Origin: JAGPUQ01 sp963708735
Lineage (GTDB): Bacteria > Pseudomonadota > Gammaproteobacteria > Pseudomonadales > Porticoccaceae
NCBI GenBank assembly: GCA_963708735.1
Contig: CAVPTW010000022.1
Coordinates: 310,001-374,000 of the forward strand
Length of the DNA: 64,000 bases
Direction: 5' to 3'
Shown here one piece after another: positions 42,435 to 51,550 of this stretch (positions are counted from its first letter, which is position 1; the number at the start of each line of letters is the position of its first letter). Made by a program: the position numbers and the translations under genes. Under the pieces are notes generated by a model that ran no database searches, had not been told where the DNA came from, and saw nothing but the letters and a program-made list of their open reading frames with translations.

Positions 42435-43721
42435 GTGACCGCAAAAGGTGAAGATCGCGACAGCGGTAAGCCGCTCTACTGCTCGTTCTGTGGGAAGAGC
42501 CAGCATGATGTGCGCAAGCTGATTGCCGGCCCGTCGGTGTTCATTTGTGACGAGTGCGTCGACCTGTGCAACGACATCATTTCCGAAGAGATTCAGGATG
42601 ACGCGGCCGGCCGCACGACCGATCGACTGCCCACCCCCCGCGCGATCAAGGACATACTCGACCAGTATGTGATCGGGCAGCCGCGCGCAAAGAAAATCCT
42701 GTCGGTAGCGGTTTACAACCACTACAAGCGGCTTGATATGAGCGGGCGCAAGGTCCGCAATGACGTCGAGCTGGGCAAGAGCAATATTCTCCTGATAGGG
42801 CCTACCGGCAGTGGCAAGACCCTGCTTGCGGAGACGTTGGCGCGTCTGCTGAACGTGCCCTTTACCATAGCCGATGCGACGACGCTTACCGAAGCGGGCT
42901 ATGTCGGCGAGGATGTCGAGAACATCATCCAAAAGCTGCTTCAGAAATGTGACTACGACGTCGACAAAGCCCAGCGCGGAATCGTGTATATCGATGAAAT
43001 TGACAAGATCTCGCGCAAGTCCGACAACCCCTCCATCACCCGGGATGTTTCCGGAGAGGGCGTGCAACAGGCGTTGCTCAAGCTCATTGAAGGAACCGTC
43101 GCGTCTGTGCCGCCCCAGGGTGGGCGCAAGCATCCGCAGCAGGAGTTCCTCCAGGTCAATACCTCAAATATCCTGTTTATCTGCGGTGGTGCATTTTCCG
43201 GTCTGGAAAAAGTTATCCAGCAGCGCTCTGAAAAAGGCGGCATCGGGTTCAGCGCTACGGTGCGCGGGAAAGATGAGAAGCGCAATATTGGAGAGACGCT
43301 GGCCACGGTACAACCGGACGACTTGGTGCGTTATGGCTTGATTCCCGAGTTCGTCGGACGTCTTCCCGTACTGGCGACCCTTGATGAGCTTGATAAGGAA
43401 GCACTCATCAATATCCTGACTGAACCCAAGAATTCACTGGTCAAACAATACGATCTGTTGTTTGACATGGAGGGGGTCACACTGGATATCCGCCGCGATG
43501 CGCTGGATGAAATCGCCGAGCGCGCGCTTGAGCGAAAAACCGGCGCAAGGGGTCTTCGATCAATTCTCGAAAACGTACTGCTCGATACGATGTACGATTT
43601 GCCTTCCATCAACAATGTTCAGAAAGTCGTTATCGATGCTGCCGTGATTCGCGGTGAGTCCGAGCCACTGGTGGTGTATGAAGGTAACGAAGCTCCTCGC
43701 CTGGCGAATGACGAGGGTTGA
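42435..43721 (+). CDS. clpX: ClpX ATPase
   Basis: ClpX unfolds tagged proteins and feeds them to ClpP. The 428-residue product has the N-terminal zinc-binding domain (CSFC ... CDEC), Walker A GPTGSGKT, Walker B IVYIDEID, and the IGF-type loop region that docks with ClpP (KGGIGFS). The GTG at 42435 is the chosen start because a gaggag box lies at the right distance and the N-terminus then fits the family; the upstream open part is not conserved. A terminator follows. Confidence 0.97.
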   Translation: MTAKGEDRDSGKPLYCSFCGKSQHDVRKLIAGPSVFICDECVDLCNDIISEEIQDDAAGRTTDRLPTPRAIKDILDQYVIGQPRAKKILSVAVYNHYKRLDMSGRKVRNDVELGKSNILLIGPTGSGKTLLAETLARLLNVPFTIADATTLTEAGYVGEDVENIIQKLLQKCDYDVDKAQRGIVYIDEIDKISRKSDNPSITRDVSGEGVQQALLKLIEGTVASVPPQGGRKHPQQEFLQVNTSNILFICGGAFSGLEKVIQQRSEKGGIGFSATVRGKDEKRNIGETLATVQPDDLVRYGLIPEFVGRLPVLATLDELDKEALINILTEPKNSLVKQYDLLFDMEGVTLDIRRDALDEIAERALERKTGARGLRSILENVLLDTMYDLPSINNVQKVVIDAAVIRGESEPLVVYEGNEAPRLANDEG

Positions 43722-43746
43722 GGTTGTTCCGGCTGATGGGGACACG

Positions 43747-43769
43747 AGGGGCTGCAAGGGCCCCTTTTT
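43747..43769 (+). terminator. rho-independent terminator after clpX
   Basis: AGGGGC and GCCCCT form a 6-bp stem around a 7-base loop, followed directly by TTTTT. It separates clpPX from lon, which then needs its own promoter. Confidence 0.85.
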
Positions 43770-43888
43770 GTTGGCGTTGTTGCGGCGGCGACGCCGATTG
43801 TTCCACATCGACTCACCGACACCGATGACAGCGGAACCCGCTTGTTCCGGTGGGCAGGGCATTTCGACGTCCATGGTGTTTGGGATCG

Positions 43889-43916
43889 CTTGCGATTTGC
43901 TGCGGTGGCCCCACAT
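43889..43916 (+). promoter_or_regulatory. candidate sigma-32 heat-shock promoter of lon
   Basis: CTTGCGA, 13 bases, then CCCCACAT, about 42 bases before the lon ATG. The known sigma-32 pattern is CTTGAAA with a 11-15 base spacer and CCCCATnT. Lon is heat-shock controlled in E. coli, and a terminator separates it from clpX, which makes this site likely. Confidence 0.6.
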
Positions 43917-43957
43917 TGCTCCTATCGACCGTCTTCGCACTCCCGCAGAGGTTCTCC

Positions 43958-46396
43958 ATGAGCCAGGAAAGTAACCGAGAAGCGACTCCAAAGCAGCTGC
44001 CAATGCTGCCGCTGCGCGATGTTGTCGTGTACCCGCATATGGTCATCCCACTGTTTGTCGGGCGCGCGAAGTCCATTCTTGCGCTGGATGCCGTGATGTC
44101 CACACACAAGCAGATCCTGCTGGTCGCCCAGAAGGATGCCGGTATCGACGATCCGGGCGAGGAAGATCTTTACCGGGTCGGTTCCCTGGCAACCGTGTTG
44201 CAGATGCTTAAGCTGCCGGATGGTACCGTCAAGGTTCTGGTCGAAGGCAATCAGCGGGTGGTAATCCGGCGCATCCTTCAGCCTGACGCCTTCCCGGTTG
44301 CCGAGTACGAGGAGATTTCCGGTACGGGAGAGTTTTCGGGCTCCGGGGCCGATGCGCTCGTGAAGGCCCTGAATGCGGAGTTCGAGCAATACGTCAACCT
44401 CAGCAAAAAGGTTCCCGCCGAGGTGGTCACCATGGTGGCCGGGATCGAAAACCCGGGACGTCTGGTCGATACCATGGCGACCCATATGGTGTTGTCGCTG
44501 GAGCAAAAGCAACAGCTCCTGGAAATCTTCGATACGCGCGAGCGCATCGACTTTCTGCGCAAGCTGATCGAGTCCGAGCTGGAGGTTGTTCAGGTAGATC
44601 AACGCGTCAGGGGTCGTGTCAAGAAGCAGATGGAAAAGAGCCAGCGCGAGTACTATCTCAACGAGCAGATGAAGGCGATCCAGCGCGAACTCGGCGAGAG
44701 TGAAGACAGCCCCAACGAGATCCAGCAGCTGGAGAAGCGCGTAGCCGAAGCGGGCATGCCAAAGGCGGCCCGCGAAAAGGCCGTTGCCGAATTGAATAAA
44801 TTGAAGATGATGTCCCCGATGTCGGCGGAGGCATCTGTCCTGCGCAGTTACGTTGACTGGATGGTTAATGTTCCCTGGCAGCAACGCTCCAAAATCAAGC
44901 ACGACCTGGCGCGTGCCGAACGTATCCTGAACGAGGACCACTATGGTCTGGATGAAGTCAAGGAACGTATTCTCGAATTCCTGGCGGTGCAGAAACGGGT
45001 CAAAAAGCTGAAGGGCCCCGTGCTCTGTCTGGTGGGGCCGCCCGGGGTGGGCAAGACCTCACTCGGAGAATCCATCGCGCGGGCAACCGGTAGAAAATTT
45101 GTCCGCATGTCGCTGGGAGGTATCCGCGATGAGGCTGAGATCCGTGGACACCGTCGGACCTATATCGGCTCGTTGCCCGGAAAGCTGGTTCAGAAACTCG
45201 CCAAGGTGGGGGTAAAAAACCCGTTGTTCCTGTTCGACGAAGTCGACAAAATCGGCATGGATCACCGTGGCGACCCTGCTTCGGCGTTGCTCGAAGTGCT
45301 CGACCCAGAGCAAAACAATACCTTCAATGATCATTATCTGGAAGTTGATTATGACCTCTCCGAGGTGATGTTCATCTGTACCTCGAACTCCCTGAATATC
45401 CCGGCACCACTGCTCGACCGAATGGAAGTAATTCGCATACCGGGCTATACGGAGGACGAAAAGCTCAATATCGCGGACCGCTATCTGTTGCCGAAGCAGC
45501 GCAAGGCGAATGGATTGAAGTCGGGTGAGCTGATTCTCGACGAGGCTGCAACTCGCGACATCATTCGCTACTACACTCGTGAAGCCGGTGTGCGAGGGCT
45601 GGAGCGGGAAATTGCGAAAATTTGCCGAAAAGTAGTCACTCAGCATGTCCGTGGCCAAAACACGGCGGCTTACAAGGTCGATGGCGCCAAGCTGGAGGAC
45701 CTGCTGGGCGTTCGCAAATTCGACTACGGGCGCGCCGAGGAGGCAAACCAGATCGGGCAGGTAACCGGACTGGCCTGGACCGCGGTGGGCGGCGAGCTTC
45801 TTACCATCGAAGCCGCGGCGACCTACGGTAAGGGCAACGTGATCAAGACTGGCTCGCTTGGTGATGTCATGCAGGAATCCATCCAGGCCGCGTTGACCGT
45901 GGTGCGGACCCAGTCCCAGCTCCTGGGGATTCGAAGGGACTTCAATCAACGCAATGATCTCCACATCCATGTCCCAGAGGGCGCGACACCCAAGGACGGT
46001 CCCAGCGCGGGTGTGGGAATGTGTACTGCTTTCATATCCGTGCTGACCGGAATCCCCGTCAGGGCCGACGTGGCGATGACGGGCGAAATAACCTTGCGGG
46101 GCCAAGTGCTGAAAATAGGTGGTCTCAAGGAAAAGCTTCTGGCCGCTCACCGTGGCGGTATCCGGACTGTCATCATTCCCGCCGAAAACGAGCGCGACCT
46201 CAAGGAAATTCCCGAGAACATCAAGGCCGATCTCGACATTCGGCCGGTGAAGTGGATACACGAGGTGTTGCAGATCGCACTCGAGCGGATGCCAGAACCG
46301 CTGTCGGACGAAGAGTATATGGCTGGCCAGTCAGATAAAGCCGGCGCTGACGAGGGCAGTGTAGCCGGCAGTACCGCCAGCCTGAGCCGACACTGA
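43958..46396 (+). CDS. lon: Lon protease
   Basis: Lon is the ATP-dependent protease for misfolded and regulatory proteins. The 812-residue product has the N-terminal substrate domain (LPMLPLRDVVVYPHMVIPLFVGR), the ATPase module with Walker A GPPGVGKTS and Walker B LFLFDEVDKI, and the protease domain with catalytic Ser in DGPSAG and Lys in GGLKEKLL. The ATG at 43958 is the conserved start; an upstream in-frame extension to 43850 is not. Length is close to the family norm. Confidence 0.98.
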   Translation: MSQESNREATPKQLPMLPLRDVVVYPHMVIPLFVGRAKSILALDAVMSTHKQILLVAQKDAGIDDPGEEDLYRVGSLATVLQMLKLPDGTVKVLVEGNQRVVIRRILQPDAFPVAEYEEISGTGEFSGSGADALVKALNAEFEQYVNLSKKVPAEVVTMVAGIENPGRLVDTMATHMVLSLEQKQQLLEIFDTRERIDFLRKLIESELEVVQVDQRVRGRVKKQMEKSQREYYLNEQMKAIQRELGESEDSPNEIQQLEKRVAEAGMPKAAREKAVAELNKLKMMSPMSAEASVLRSYVDWMVNVPWQQRSKIKHDLARAERILNEDHYGLDEVKERILEFLAVQKRVKKLKGPVLCLVGPPGVGKTSLGESIARATGRKFVRMSLGGIRDEAEIRGHRRTYIGSLPGKLVQKLAKVGVKNPLFLFDEVDKIGMDHRGDPASALLEVLDPEQNNTFNDHYLEVDYDLSEVMFICTSNSLNIPAPLLDRMEVIRIPGYTEDEKLNIADRYLLPKQRKANGLKSGELILDEAATRDIIRYYTREAGVRGLEREIAKICRKVVTQHVRGQNTAAYKVDGAKLEDLLGVRKFDYGRAEEANQIGQVTGLAWTAVGGELLTIEAAATYGKGNVIKTGSLGDVMQESIQAALTVVRTQSQLLGIRRDFNQRNDLHIHVPEGATPKDGPSAGVGMCTAFISVLTGIPVRADVAMTGEITLRGQVLKIGGLKEKLLAAHRGGIRTVIIPAENERDLKEIPENIKADLDIRPVKWIHEVLQIALERMPEPLSDEEYMAGQSDKAGADEGSVAGSTASLSRH

Positions 46397-46413
46397 ATAT
46401 GCCAACGTGTTCC

Positions 46414-46443
46414 TTGACCCTGTTGCAAGGCGCTTGGTATAAA
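46414..46443 (+). promoter_or_regulatory. sigma-70 promoter of hupB
   Basis: TTGACC (46414-46419), an 18-base spacer and TATAAA (46438-46443), about 90 bases before the hupB start and 17 bases after the lon stop. Both boxes are near consensus. Confidence 0.7.
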
Positions 46444-46530
46444 GCCGGCTCGCGGCATCTGGGCCACGGCGAGTGAGACGCGCGGCTTTTTTGGCAAACT
46501 TCCCTGAACTTTGATGGCAAGAGGAACGCT

Positions 46531-46803
46531 GTGAATAAATCAGAACTGATCGACTCCATTGCCGATGCGGCGGATATCTCCAAAGCATGTGCAACTCGCG
46601 CGCTTGACGCGGTCATTGATGGGATAACGGCTGCCCTGCGAAAGGGGGATCCTGTGTCGCTTGTTGGCTTTGGTACATTTTTAGTCAAGCATCGGCCGTC
46701 GCGCTCCGGACGCAATCCGCGCACCAACGAAGAAATCGTAATCTCGGCGTCAAACCTGCCAACCTTCAAGGCCGGTAAAGCTCTGAAAGACGCCGTCAAC
46801 TGA
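46531..46803 (+). CDS. hupB: HU-beta DNA-binding protein
   Basis: A 90-residue nucleoid protein that bends DNA and compacts the chromosome. The N-terminus MNKSELIDSIADAADISK and the DNA-arm region GFGTFLVKHRPSRSGRNPRTNEEI, ending in KAGKALKDAVN, are diagnostic. The start is GTG at 46531 after agaggaac. It has its own promoter and terminator, and lies between lon and ppiD as in other gammaproteobacteria. Confidence 0.97.
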   Translation: MNKSELIDSIADAADISKACATRALDAVIDGITAALRKGDPVSLVGFGTFLVKHRPSRSGRNPRTNEEIVISASNLPTFKAGKALKDAVN

Positions 46804-46826
46804 TAGGTTTATTTTTGCAATCCGGC

Positions 46827-46854
46827 GGGCGCATCGATTGTGCGCCCTTTTTTT
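46827..46854 (+). terminator. rho-independent terminator after hupB
   Basis: GGGCGCA and TGCGCCC form a 7-bp stem with a 7-base loop and are followed by TTTTTTT. It ends hupB, 26 bases before ppiD. Confidence 0.9.
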
Positions 46855-46879
46855 ATTTTATTCCTGACGGACATCGTTC

Positions 46880-48772
46880 ATGCTCCAGAATTTCCGCGAT
46901 GGAATGGGACGGTACGGCAAATGGCTGATGGTCCTGATTGCAATTCCGTTCGCGTTCTTTGGCGTGCAGACGTTTTTTTTCCGTGGGGCATCTATTGAAG
47001 AGGCTGCCTCGGTCAATGGTGAGCGCATAACTCAACTGGAGGTGCGACAGGCTATACAGCGCCAACGCGCCCAGATCATGGCGCGCTTTCCCGATATCGA
47101 TCCCGCAGTGATTGACGATAAAGCGCTCTATGGGCCAGCGCTACAGAGTGTCGTAACTACCCGGGTTTACGAAAGTCGCGCGCGCAGAGAGGGTATGGGG
47201 GTTGCGCCGGCGCTTGTTGCGGAAGTGCTCAAGGACTCGGGAGCGTTCCGTGAAGGTGGAAAGTTCTCGACAAACCAATACCTCGCCTACATTAGGGAAC
47301 TGGGTTATACGCCGCAAACCCACGGCCGGTTCCTCGCGCGGGAACTGCTCGCCAGTCAGCTTGCCCGAGGCATCCTCAGTACAGGTTTCATGGTTCAATC
47401 CACGCTGGAGCGGGCCATCGGTGATATCGAGCAGACCCGCGATTTTCGTTATCTCAACGTCCCCCTGGCGAACGCCGGCACGACGAATATCGATGAAGTT
47501 GCGGTACGGGCTTACTACGACGGACATCCTGATCTGTACATTGCGCCCGAGCATGTGGTGGTCAACTACATCGAGCTCTCGGTGGACCAGATTGCCGGCG
47601 GTATCACGATAGACGAGAACGAACTCAAGTCGCGTTACAAGCATCGTGTCGAGGCGGCGGAAGCGGCCAGACAGACCATCGTGTCGCAGATACTCATAAA
47701 ACCCAGGGCGGATGGGAGTCACCAGAAAATATTGCACGAATTGCAGGCCGCGCTGACGGCTGGTGCGGACTTCGCGGAACTCGCGCGCACCAAAAGTGAG
47801 GATCCTCTGACAGCGGGTCAGGGCGGTGAGATTGGACCTTATGATCCTGAAAAATTTCCAACCCCGCTCAGATCAGCGCTGGACAAGTTGAAGCTCGGTC
47901 AGGTGACGCCACCGATCGAGACCGATATGGGCTGGCATCTGCTCAAACTGGTCCGGGAAGACAAGCCGACCATCGGCAGTTTCGAGGCGGAGCGTGACGC
48001 GATGGCAGCCGAACTCCGCAAGGAGAAAGCCGGCGCTTTGTATCAAAGCCAGACCGAACACCTTCGCGAAGCGGCGTATACAGCGGAAAACCTGGCAGCA
48101 GTGGCGGCGAGCATGAATTTGCCATTGAATACATCGCCCGCCATTACCCGTGATGGTGGCGAGGGCATTGGCAGCGATCCCAGGGTGGTCAGTGCTGCTT
48201 TTTCGGAAGAGGTACTCAAAGGGGGCTATATCAGCCCGCTCATAGAGCTCAATGGCGAGCGCGCCATTGTTCTTGAACTCAAGGAACATACACCGCAGGA
48301 GCGACGTGCCTTTGCGGACGTGAAGACGGATATCGAAAAGGTGCTGATAACCGAGCGCGAGTTGGCCGAGGCCCGTGCGCGCGCGGAAACCTACCGCAAG
48401 CGATTGTTGGCCGGCGAGCCTCTCGAAAAAATTGCCCGTGGAGAACATCTGGAATGGCAGATGAACTCCGGTGTGAAGCGCTATGATGCCGCTGCGAACA
48501 GCGAGGTCGCCAAGCACGTTTTTGATGTCCCTCAGAAATCTCCGCTACCTTGGGTTGGGATCTTTGATACCGCAAATGGCGTCGTTGTTTTTCAGGTGGT
48601 CGCCATTCACGCCGGGGATATAGCGGCGCTGCCGAAGCCGCGTCGGCAGCAAATGGAACGCGCCATGTCGGAAGCCGTCGCGGCCGGGGAGCTCAATGCG
48701 TATCAGGGTGCCTTGCTGGCAAGCGCAAAAATTGACACCAGACCCCAGCCCAAGGTAGTGCAGCCTCAGTAA
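46880..48772 (+). CDS. ppiD: PpiD-like periplasmic peptidyl-prolyl isomerase/chaperone
   Basis: A 630-residue protein anchored in the inner membrane by one N-terminal helix (WLMVLIAIPFAFFGV, about residues 14-28), with a SurA-like chaperone region and one parvulin domain at about 245-360 (QILIKPRADGSH, AELARTKSEDPLTAGQGGEIG, MGWHLLKL). PpiD helps proteins leaving the SecYEG channel to fold. The C-terminal region (about 450-600) continues as a second SurA-like domain without a further catalytic motif. Position after hupB is the conserved one. Confidence 0.95.
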   Translation: MLQNFRDGMGRYGKWLMVLIAIPFAFFGVQTFFFRGASIEEAASVNGERITQLEVRQAIQRQRAQIMARFPDIDPAVIDDKALYGPALQSVVTTRVYESRARREGMGVAPALVAEVLKDSGAFREGGKFSTNQYLAYIRELGYTPQTHGRFLARELLASQLARGILSTGFMVQSTLERAIGDIEQTRDFRYLNVPLANAGTTNIDEVAVRAYYDGHPDLYIAPEHVVVNYIELSVDQIAGGITIDENELKSRYKHRVEAAEAARQTIVSQILIKPRADGSHQKILHELQAALTAGADFAELARTKSEDPLTAGQGGEIGPYDPEKFPTPLRSALDKLKLGQVTPPIETDMGWHLLKLVREDKPTIGSFEAERDAMAAELRKEKAGALYQSQTEHLREAAYTAENLAAVAASMNLPLNTSPAITRDGGEGIGSDPRVVSAAFSEEVLKGGYISPLIELNGERAIVLELKEHTPQERRAFADVKTDIEKVLITERELAEARARAETYRKRLLAGEPLEKIARGEHLEWQMNSGVKRYDAAANSEVAKHVFDVPQKSPLPWVGIFDTANGVVVFQVVAIHAGDIAALPKPRRQQMERAMSEAVAAGELNAYQGALLASAKIDTRPQPKVVQPQ

Positions 48773-48835
48773 CTTGATCCGGGTCGATCTGTTCACGGTG
48801 AGAGATAATGGCACCAACCCCATTTTGAAAAATGG

Positions 48836-50119
48836 CTAATGCTCGATGATCTGCAAATTCTGTCCGGGGCGGAGCGCCCGCGGGTTGTCGATGTTATTCC
48901 AGCGCATCAAGGTCTTGGGGTTGACCCCAAAACGGCGCGCGATGGTCCACAACGAATCTCCGCTCTGCACCCGATAATCCGCTGATTGCACTTTTGCGGC
49001 GGACGTGTTGACTCTCGAAGCTTTAACTGTTTGATATTGTGAGCTTGCCGGAAGTGTTTGAGTGGACGGACTCTTCAAGAGGGCCGCTTCGAACCGCTGC
49101 GCGGCATTCGAGGGCAGTAAAATTTCGTAGCGGCTCTGGGGCGGTGTTACACCACGTTTAAGACCGGTGTTTAACCGCTTGAGCGTGTCGTAGTCTACCT
49201 CGGCGAGTTCAGCAGCGCGCGCAAGGCTGATCTGCTTTGGTGTGGTCACCGACGCTAACGATTTACCTTGGTCGAGGAGCGGCAATCTCAGCTGGCTTTC
49301 TTCCGGATTCTGAAACATGCGGGCGAGCGCCAGAAACTGGGGGATGTAGGAGCGGGTATGCTCTGGCAAATCCAGTGCCCAGAAATCGGTGTCTTTTCCT
49401 TGATCGAGATTTCGTTGGATTGCCTTGGACACGGTACCCTCGCCACTGTTAAAGGCCGCAAGCGCCAGCAACCAATCCCCGCCGAAGACCTGGTGCAAAT
49501 GTCCGAAATAGCCGATTACCGCATCGGTTGAGCGCACGATGTCCTGGCGCCCGTCATACCACTGGTCTCGCTTGAGCCCGAGGACGTCGCCGGTGCCGGG
49601 TTGTATCTGCCACAGCCCCGCTGCACCGTTGGGTGATATTGCATGGGGGTTGTAGGCGCTTTCCATAAACGGTAACAACGCCAATTCCGGAGGCAGATCG
49701 CTTTCCATCAGGCGACGAGTTACATAGGGTAGATAAAGAGACGCGCGCTCGGCGGCAGCCGCTACGATGCGGGGGTTGTCGCGATATTTCTGTACTTCCA
49801 GATCAACAAAAGGCCCGGTGGCATCGGGGGCGAAAGTCATGTGCTCGTTCATCACTCGCCACGTATCAAAACCAGAGGAGCCGTTGTTGCTCCAGATAGC
49901 CGCGGGTGGGGGCAGATAAGGTTCATTCGCGGAGGAGGGCAGTGGTTGCGCGCTCGACGACATGTCGGTGGGCGCATTTATTGGTTCGGTGGCCTTAGTC
50001 GTCTGCGTCCGTGGCGGGTCAACAGGCCTGGATTTGTCGGCCGTCGAATGTTGCGTTGACACGCAATGCGCCAAAACAATTCCGCTAAATGCTAACAGGA
50101 GAAGATTTTTGGGGGTCAT
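48836..50119 (-). CDS. mltD: MltD-like membrane-bound lytic transglycosylase
   Basis: A 427-residue lipoprotein that cleaves peptidoglycan. The N-terminus from Met at 50119 has a lipobox (GIVLAHC, Cys ~19), then a Ser/Thr/Pro-rich spacer. The SLT domain includes the catalytic Glu in LLPFMESAYNPHA and GLWQIQPGTG, with AFNSGEG downstream. Near the C-terminus a LysM domain runs from about residue 380 (YRVQSGDSLWTIARRFGVN to the end); an imperfect one precedes it. The longer open frame to 50287 lacks signal features and is not used. In E. coli mltD neighbours gloB and yafS; gloB is missing here. Confidence 0.93.
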   Translation of the reverse strand: MTPKNLLLLAFSGIVLAHCVSTQHSTADKSRPVDPPRTQTTKATEPINAPTDMSSSAQPLPSSANEPYLPPPAAIWSNNGSSGFDTWRVMNEHMTFAPDATGPFVDLEVQKYRDNPRIVAAAAERASLYLPYVTRRLMESDLPPELALLPFMESAYNPHAISPNGAAGLWQIQPGTGDVLGLKRDQWYDGRQDIVRSTDAVIGYFGHLHQVFGGDWLLALAAFNSGEGTVSKAIQRNLDQGKDTDFWALDLPEHTRSYIPQFLALARMFQNPEESQLRLPLLDQGKSLASVTTPKQISLARAAELAEVDYDTLKRLNTGLKRGVTPPQSRYEILLPSNAAQRFEAALLKSPSTQTLPASSQYQTVKASRVNTSAAKVQSADYRVQSGDSLWTIARRFGVNPKTLMRWNNIDNPRALRPGQNLQIIEH

Positions 50120-50572
50120 CGCAGGAAGTTCTCTCGTGATCACCGCCAGCGGGGCAACTTTCGCCAAGGCATCCTTACCGCAGTGCTGGGTGGTAGCGGT
50201 TCTGGGCTGTTCCGCAATCAGCGCCAAATCCAGGGGCGCTCGGTAACTCGTGGCTTTGCGAGCCGTCAAATAAAAAGCACCGTTCACTCGCCAAACTTGC
50301 CGGTCGACGATCCGGAAAGAAAGGGCGACGCGGGGTAGAATCCCGCCTGTCGAGCTGTGCTCAGCCCGGAGTCTAATGGCTGGAGCGCCTTATCGCAAAT
50401 CGTCGGGAGGTGCTCGATGACCGCATTCGTACCATGAGCCGACGACTCGATGGCAATCTGAAAGTTCTGTAACTCGCGAATTTCAACGGTGGACAGTGGG
50501 GGTAATGGTGGTTGCCGCAGGTTGCTTGCCGCATAATCGGGCGTGTGAATCTCTCCGTACCGGACCAGTAGC
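50120..50572. other. intergenic region at the usual gloB place
   Basis: About 450 bases between the divergent mltD and yafS-like genes. In E. coli and pseudomonads gloB stands here. The frames on both strands were read for the glyoxalase II motif THHHxDH and it was not found. No other gene was recognised. It presumably carries the promoters for both flanking genes. Confidence 0.6.
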
Positions 50573-51382
50573 GTGCGACTGACGAATTTCATCAGTAGCC
50601 GATACCGGGTGGTGGACGCCTCCGCTAGCCAGGCAGCCATGCTGCGATGGTTCGACACGTCCACGGGGCGGCGCATTCTGGAGGCGCAACGATGTCTTTG
50701 CCGAGGTCTTGCAGTCCCGCCCGGTTTCCGCTTGGTTCACCTCGGCGTGTCGCCGCGTCACGGAGTTGCGGACTGCTTCTCGCTGCCGTGCCGGTTCACT
50801 TTTGTTCAGGAGCCGGGATCAGGTGCGGACGGAGTGAGCCGCTTTGATGCGCTCCCGCTGCCTTCGGATACCTTCGATGTGGTCGTCCTTCACCATGCAC
50901 TGGATTTCTGCGATCAACCGCAGCGAGTCCTGGCCGAGGCCGCAAGAATAATTCGACCGGGTGGCCGCGTGGTCCTGCTGGGCTTCAATCCGTATTCATT
51001 GCTGGGTATTGGCAAATGGCTGTTGGCTCCGTGGTATGCCGCGGGGGTATGGCGCCACAATAGTCTCAGACGCTCCCGTGTATGCGACTGGCTCGTTTTG
51101 CTGGGATTCGGGCTCGATCCGCAACCGGCAATTGCCACTTCAGAAGCGCCGTACTGGTGTCGGTTAACGACACTGCCGAGGCGCATGTGTGAACGTTTCC
51201 TGGTCAGTGGGCGGAACAGTTTTTATGCGTTGACCGCGTGCAAGCGGACCATACCGCTGCAGCCGCATGGAAACTTTCCCTGGCTGCCGCGGCGAATCAC
51301 CGGTATCGGCGCGGCAATGAACAGCAGAACCACCTCGGAAATCTCGGTAGAACGCAACCCCTGCGGGGAGAGTCGCGCTTGA
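50573..51382 (+). CDS. YafS-like class I methyltransferase
   Basis: A 269-residue SAM-dependent methyltransferase of the family next to rnhA/dnaQ (E. coli YafS). The Rossmann core is RLVHLGVSPRHGVA, DALPLPSDTFDVVVLHHALDF and PGGRVVLLGFNPYS; the late segment FYALTACKRTIPLQP matches YafS closely in my memory. Its substrate is not known. GTG at 50573 gives the longest frame; an ATG at 50639 gives a more usual N-terminus and may be the real start. It precedes the rnhA remnant by 5 bases. Confidence 0.85.
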   Translation: MRLTNFISSRYRVVDASASQAAMLRWFDTSTGRRILEAQRCLCRGLAVPPGFRLVHLGVSPRHGVADCFSLPCRFTFVQEPGSGADGVSRFDALPLPSDTFDVVVLHHALDFCDQPQRVLAEAARIIRPGGRVVLLGFNPYSLLGIGKWLLAPWYAAGVWRHNSLRRSRVCDWLVLLGFGLDPQPAIATSEAPYWCRLTTLPRRMCERFLVSGRNSFYALTACKRTIPLQPHGNFPWLPRRITGIGAAMNSRTTSEISVERNPCGESRA

Positions 51383-51387
51383 GCGCC

Positions 51388-51534
51388 GTGACCAGGCATG
51401 TGGAGCTATTTGCCGATGAGCCTGCCGTGGCATCCCGGTCGCGGCGGCTCGACATAAAATTGGCCGGTACCGGATCAAGGGGACACATCGGACATCGGGA
51501 AAAAGAACTGGCTGACGCCATGCCGGGCTATTGA
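51388..51534 (+). pseudogene. rnhA: rnhA (RNase HI) remnant, internally deleted
   Basis: A 48-codon GTG-started frame squeezed between yafS-like and dnaQ, exactly where rnhA stands in E. coli and pseudomonads. Its first residues, TRHVELFADEPA, match the RNase HI start (xxVELFTDGxC, with the first catalytic Asp). Its last part, GHIGHREKELADAMPGY, matches the RNase HI end (GHxGHxENExxDELA, with the last catalytic Asp). The intervening ~90 residues, including the Glu and second Asp of the DEDD site, are gone, so it cannot be active. A coincidental short ORF is possible but both ends match in the right order. Confidence 0.7.
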
Positions 51535-51550
51535 TGAACTGGAGGACTGA

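Noticed and set aside
50284..50676. 130-codon - strand frame between mltD and yafS
   Set aside because: Overlaps the yafS-like start, no signal peptide or family motif. A gloB remnant was looked for here and not seen.
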